Shown: piece by piece, positions 30,051 to 33,140 of the stretch
Numbering within the stretch: position 1 is the first letter of the stretch
Layout: every line of letters begins with the position of its first letter
From: JAZDJJ01 sp043804035
Lineage (GTDB): Bacteria; Bacteroidota; Bacteroidia; Palsa-948
DNA length: 33,140 nucleotides
Direction of reading: 5' to 3'
NCBI GenBank assembly: GCA_043804035.1
Contig: JAZDJJ010000007.1
Coordinates: 1-33,140, forward strand
Notes under the pieces: model-generated
What the model was told of the DNA's origin: nothing
What the model saw: the letters and a program-made list of their open reading frames with translations, nothing else
Databases searched by the model: none
Made by a program: the position numbers and the translations under genes

Positions 30051-32510
30051 ATGAAAAAACTATTTTCGTTATTATTTATTATATCTCCGGTTTTTGCTTT
30101 TGCAAGCGAAGCCGATTTAAAAATTCCTGCTGCTATTAAATCGGAAAATATTTTGTACTGGGGCTTTGTCATTACAGCATTAGGATTGCTCTTTGGCTTG
30201 TATCAGTTTATGAAAGTGAAGAGATTGCCTGCTCACCAATCAATGTTGGATATTGCTGATGTTATTTACAAAACATGTTCTGTTTATCTGAAACAACAAG
30301 GTAAGTTTTTGGCAATTCTGTTCGTGTTCATTGGTGCTGCTGTTGCTTGTTATTTTGGTTTCTTAGCCAAGGACCATGAGGGAAATTCGTTATTCGGTAT
30401 CGGTGGTGTGTTATTAATTTTGACATGGACAGTTATCGGAATACTCGGTTCATATTCTGTTGCCGCTTTTGGTATTCGTATGAATACGTTGGCAAATGCA
30501 CGTATGGCTTTTGCTTCACTGCAAAAAAAACCTCTTAATCTTCTTACTATCCCTTTGAATGCAGGTATGAGCATTGGCGTTATGCTTATTTGCGTTGAAC
30601 TGATGATGATGCTTTTTATCTTGTTATTTATGCCCGGAGATTTGGCTGGTGCATGCTTTATTGGTTTTGCTATTGGTGAATCACTTGGTGCTTCGGCACT
30701 TCGTATTGCCGGTGGTATCTTTACTAAAATTGCTGACATCGGTTCCGATCTGATGAAAGTAGTTTTTAAAATTGGTGAAGATGACCCACGTAACCCCGGT
30801 GTTATTGCCGATTGTACAGGCGACAATGCAGGCGATAGCGTTGGTCCTACTGCTGATGGATTTGAAACTTATGGCGTTACAGGCGTTGCTCTTATTTCTT
30901 TTATTTTATTAGCTGTGGGCGGTGCAGTTTTGAAAAATGTTGCCCCAGATATGATTGCAACAGTTACTGCTGCTCTACAAGTTAAATTATTAGTCTGGAT
31001 TTTTGTAATGCGTATCTTAATGATTATAACTTCAATTGTTGCATTCTGGATTAACGGTTTTATCAGCACAGCAAAATATTCTAATAAAGAAGATTTGGAT
31101 TTTGAAGTCCCTTTGACTACTTTGGTTTGGATAACTTCTATCCTTTCTATCATAGTAACTTTTATCGCAAGCAAAATAATGATTCCTGATTTGAATGGAA
31201 ACACTGATATGTGGTGGATACTTTCAACAATTATTAGTTGTGGTACTCTGGGTGCTGCTCTTATTCCTGAGTTTACTAAATTATTTACATCGCCTAAATC
31301 GGCTCACGTTAATGAAATTGTTAATGCAGGCAAAGAAGGTGGTGCATCATTAGTAATACTTTCGGGACTTGTTGCGGGTAACTTCAGCGCATTCTGGCAA
31401 GGATTAGTATTTTTTGCATTAATGTTCATTGCTTATTTTGCGAGTACTTTCGGATTAGCTGGAATAATGGTGTATCCTTCAATATTTGCGTTCGGACTTG
31501 TTGCTTTTGGTATGCTTGGTATGGGACCAGTTACTATTGCCGTTGATAGTTATGGACCTGTTACTGATAATGCACAGTCAATTTATGAACTCTCGTTGAT
31601 TGAAGAAGTGCCTAATGTTGATGCTGAAATTGAAAGGGACTTTGGATTTAAGCCCGACTGGAAAAAATCAAAACATTATTTAGAAGCCAATGATGGAGCA
31701 GGAAATACATTTAAAGCCACAGCAAAACCTGTGCTTATTGGCACTGCTGTGGTAGGCGCTACTACAATGATTTTTTCGTTGATACTTATGATAAAATCTA
31801 CTTTAGGTATTCAACCGGAAACAATTCTTAATCTATTGAATCCATATACAATTCTTGGTTTTATTCTTGGTGGTTCTGTTATTTATTGGTTTACAGGCGC
31901 CTCTATACAAGCCGTAACAACAGGCGCATACAGGGCTGTTGAATATATTAAACGAAACATCAATCTTAATCCGAATGCTCCTAAAAAAGCAGATGTTGAA
32001 AAATCGTCAGATGTTGTTAAAATTTGCACTCAATATGCACAAAAAGGTATGTTTAATATTTTTGTTGCAGTATTTTTCTTCACATTGGCTTTTGCTTGTT
32101 TATCATCACCTTCGGGTATTGGTGGTAATGATGCTGTCGCTTTATTTGTAAGCTATCTTATTTCTATTGCTGTATTTGGACTGTTTCAAGCAATATTTAT
32201 GTCAAATACTGGTAGTGCATGGGATAATGCCAAAAAAGTAGTGGAAGTAAATTTAAAAGAAAAAAATACTCCTTTGCACGATGCAACTATTGTAGGCGAT
32301 ACAGTAGGCGATCCTTTTAAAGATACTTCTTCTGTTGCCTTAAATCCGATTATCAAATTCACTACTTTGTTTGGCTTGCTTGCTATGGAAATTGCTATAT
32401 CAAAAGGGTTCCGCGATACTGCTCCATTTGTGGGTATCATATTCTTTTTGATAGCAATAATATTTGTTTGGCGTTCGTTTTATGATATGAGAATAAAGAA
32501 AAGTAATTGA
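30051..32510 (+). CDS. hppA: Membrane-bound ion-pumping pyrophosphatase
   Basis: This 819-residue integral membrane enzyme hydrolyses pyrophosphate and pumps H+ and/or Na+. About 16 membrane helices are apparent, with an extra N-terminal signal-like helix. The catalytic stretch EDDPRNPGVIADCTGDNAGDS is at about 242-262, followed by GPTADGFETYG. The second site is GPVTDNAQSIYELS (about 502-515), and the third is VGDTVGDPFKDTS (about 748-760). The position that decides potassium dependence in this family (Ala in K+-dependent, Lys in K+-independent forms) is in GNTFKATAK, with Lys at about 555. The partner position three residues later is Ala rather than Thr. The protein is longer than most bacterial homologues (about 700). 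It appears to be a single-gene unit with its own promoter. Confidence 0.96.
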   Translation: MKKLFSLLFIISPVFAFASEADLKIPAAIKSENILYWGFVITALGLLFGLYQFMKVKRLPAHQSMLDIADVIYKTCSVYLKQQGKFLAILFVFIGAAVACYFGFLAKDHEGNSLFGIGGVLLILTWTVIGILGSYSVAAFGIRMNTLANARMAFASLQKKPLNLLTIPLNAGMSIGVMLICVELMMMLFILLFMPGDLAGACFIGFAIGESLGASALRIAGGIFTKIADIGSDLMKVVFKIGEDDPRNPGVIADCTGDNAGDSVGPTADGFETYGVTGVALISFILLAVGGAVLKNVAPDMIATVTAALQVKLLVWIFVMRILMIITSIVAFWINGFISTAKYSNKEDLDFEVPLTTLVWITSILSIIVTFIASKIMIPDLNGNTDMWWILSTIISCGTLGAALIPEFTKLFTSPKSAHVNEIVNAGKEGGASLVILSGLVAGNFSAFWQGLVFFALMFIAYFASTFGLAGIMVYPSIFAFGLVAFGMLGMGPVTIAVDSYGPVTDNAQSIYELSLIEEVPNVDAEIERDFGFKPDWKKSKHYLEANDGAGNTFKATAKPVLIGTAVVGATTMIFSLILMIKSTLGIQPETILNLLNPYTILGFILGGSVIYWFTGASIQAVTTGAYRAVEYIKRNINLNPNAPKKADVEKSSDVVKICTQYAQKGMFNIFVAVFFFTLAFACLSSPSGIGGNDAVALFVSYLISIAVFGLFQAIFMSNTGSAWDNAKKVVEVNLKEKNTPLHDATIVGDTVGDPFKDTSSVALNPIIKFTTLFGLLAMEIAISKGFRDTAPFVGIIFFLIAIIFVWRSFYDMRIKKSN

Positions 32511-32895
32511 AGTTTGGGTATAGGAATATCTCCAAAATTCAAAAAAACAAATTGGCGCAACTTTACATTTATCCAATCTGCGAGAATCTGCGAGAAATAA
32601 ATAAAGTGCGTAAGTTCTATATAAAATACAATGTCTGCAATGCATAAAATAAATACCATACATAGATATTGCTCTTTGTTAGAAGAGGCAGACCCTTGCA
32701 CGTTGAAGCATCAAACCAGACCAATGTAATAAAGAATCGAACCAATGTAATAAAGAATCGAACCAATGTAATAAAGAATCGAACCAATGTAATAAAGAAT
32801 CAGACCAATGTAATAAAGAATCAGACCAAAGGGATATTTTCCCTGCACTAAATAGTAAATAGTAAATAATCAATAATCAATATAAATAATAAATT
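32511..32895. other. Intergenic region, 385 bp, made largely of repeats
   Basis: No gene is supported. It holds AATCTGCGAG twice (32575-32594), TGCGTAAGTTCT (32607-32618, the AGGACTTACGCA family inverted), the 21-bp tandem repeat, and a run of AATAGTAAAT and AATCA microrepeats (32851-32880) just before the next ATG. Short open frames here only translate the tandem repeat. Confidence 0.6.
32720..32829. repeat. 21-bp tandem repeat, five units and a partial
   Basis: The unit ACCAATGTAATAAAGAATC(GA/AG) starts at 32720, 32741, 32762, 32783 and 32804, with a partial copy at 32825. Units 1-3 end in GA and units 4-5 in AG; they are otherwise identical. There are no spacers. It ends 67 bases before the next start codon. 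Confidence 0.95.
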
Positions 32896-33140
32896 ATGCA
32901 AGAACAACAACAAAAAACAAAAGTACTACTTGATTTTGTAAGATTACCTATTCCTACAAAAATTGAGTTTGGACGGAATACAGTTGCGCGAATGACGGCT
33001 AATACTGTATTCCTTACGCCAGATGTTCCTCTGGCTCAAATCACTACTGCCGTCAATAATCTTGAAATTACATACAATCAGTCCCAGGATGGCGGAAAAC
33101 AACAAACCGCAGCTATGTATGCAGCCGAAAAAATATTGGA
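32896..33140 (+). CDS. Unrecognised protein, N-terminal fragment
   Basis: Eighty-one codons plus two bases are visible before the window ends. The protein starts MQEQQQKTKVLLDFVRLPIP, then TKIEFGRNTVARMTANTVF, LTPDVPLAQITTAVNNLEITY and GGKQQTAAMYAAEKIL. It has no signal peptide or membrane segment in the visible part and looks helical and soluble. I recall similar openings (VLLDFxRLP...FGRN...TPDVPLA) in uncharacterised Bacteroidota proteins, some with fibronectin-type domains later, but I cannot name a function. The ATG at 32896 follows an AT-rich microrepeat leader and the 21-bp tandem repeat. Confidence 0.7.
   Translation, partial: MQEQQQKTKVLLDFVRLPIPTKIEFGRNTVARMTANTVFLTPDVPLAQITTAVNNLEITYNQSQDGGKQQTAAMYAAEKIL

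Noticed and set aside
32720..32829. CRISPR-like or coding repeat (TNVIKNR peptide repeats)
   Set aside because: The 21-bp units have no spacers. The ORFs through them on both strands have no start context or non-repeat domain.

Overview
The window looks like a chromosomal segment of a low-GC member of the Bacteroidota, probably environmental and uncultured. The evidence is the gene content: a short primary sigma factor of about 290 residues, an OmpA protein with TPR, beta-propeller and carboxypeptidase-regulatory domains, a BatA-domain membrane protein, a TPR/SpoIIE phosphatase, a long membrane pyrophosphatase and a small PurL. Several genes are also preceded by TAnnTTTG boxes, the Bacteroidota -7 element, and there are no clear Shine-Dalgarno sites. 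I see no rRNA, tRNA, phage, complete insertion sequence or CRISPR array.

Layout. 1-3064: the 3' end of pyrF, then recX and purL on the minus strand. 3065-3702: a repeat-rich patch with a 171-bp imperfect palindrome, a small zinc-ribbon ORF and a REP-like hairpin. 3703-5287: mqnC (futalosine menaquinone pathway) and a small lipoprotein. 5427-8821: ribH, a SIMPL protein and a membrane-anchored TPR protein on the minus strand, divergent from recF. 8979-16622: three minus-strand envelope genes. These are a BatA-domain protein, then a TPR/propeller/OmpA protein with a Thr/Pro tandem repeat and an EF-hand tail, followed 14 bases later by a TPR/SpoIIE-type phosphatase. 16812-23650: the primary sigma factor, a double-VOC protein, dnaX and an M16 protease gene split by a one-base frameshift. 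23651-24168: eight palindromic REP units. 24169-27686: a Wzz-like protein, a DUF47/PiT phosphate uptake pair and mqnA. 28242-32510: rpmB, a secreted aminopeptidase P and hppA. 32511-33140: a 21-bp tandem repeat and the start of an unrecognised gene.

How the genes work together. Most are housekeeping: purine, pyrimidine and riboflavin synthesis, recombination, replication, transcription and translation. mqnA and mqnC both belong to the futalosine route, so the organism very likely makes menaquinone that way. The DUF47/PiT pair imports phosphate, and the pyrophosphatase recovers energy from pyrophosphate. The OmpA/SpoIIE pair resembles a link between the envelope and cytoplasmic signalling and is the most interesting functional unit here.

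I found no convincing undescribed defence or mobile system. The notable features are the modular C-terminus of the OmpA protein, the M16 frameshift, a terminator-like hairpin inside the start of the aminopeptidase gene, and several dispersed repeat families. Some of these repeats have entered or trimmed coding sequence, in recX, dnaX, the BatA gene and the phosphatase stop codon.
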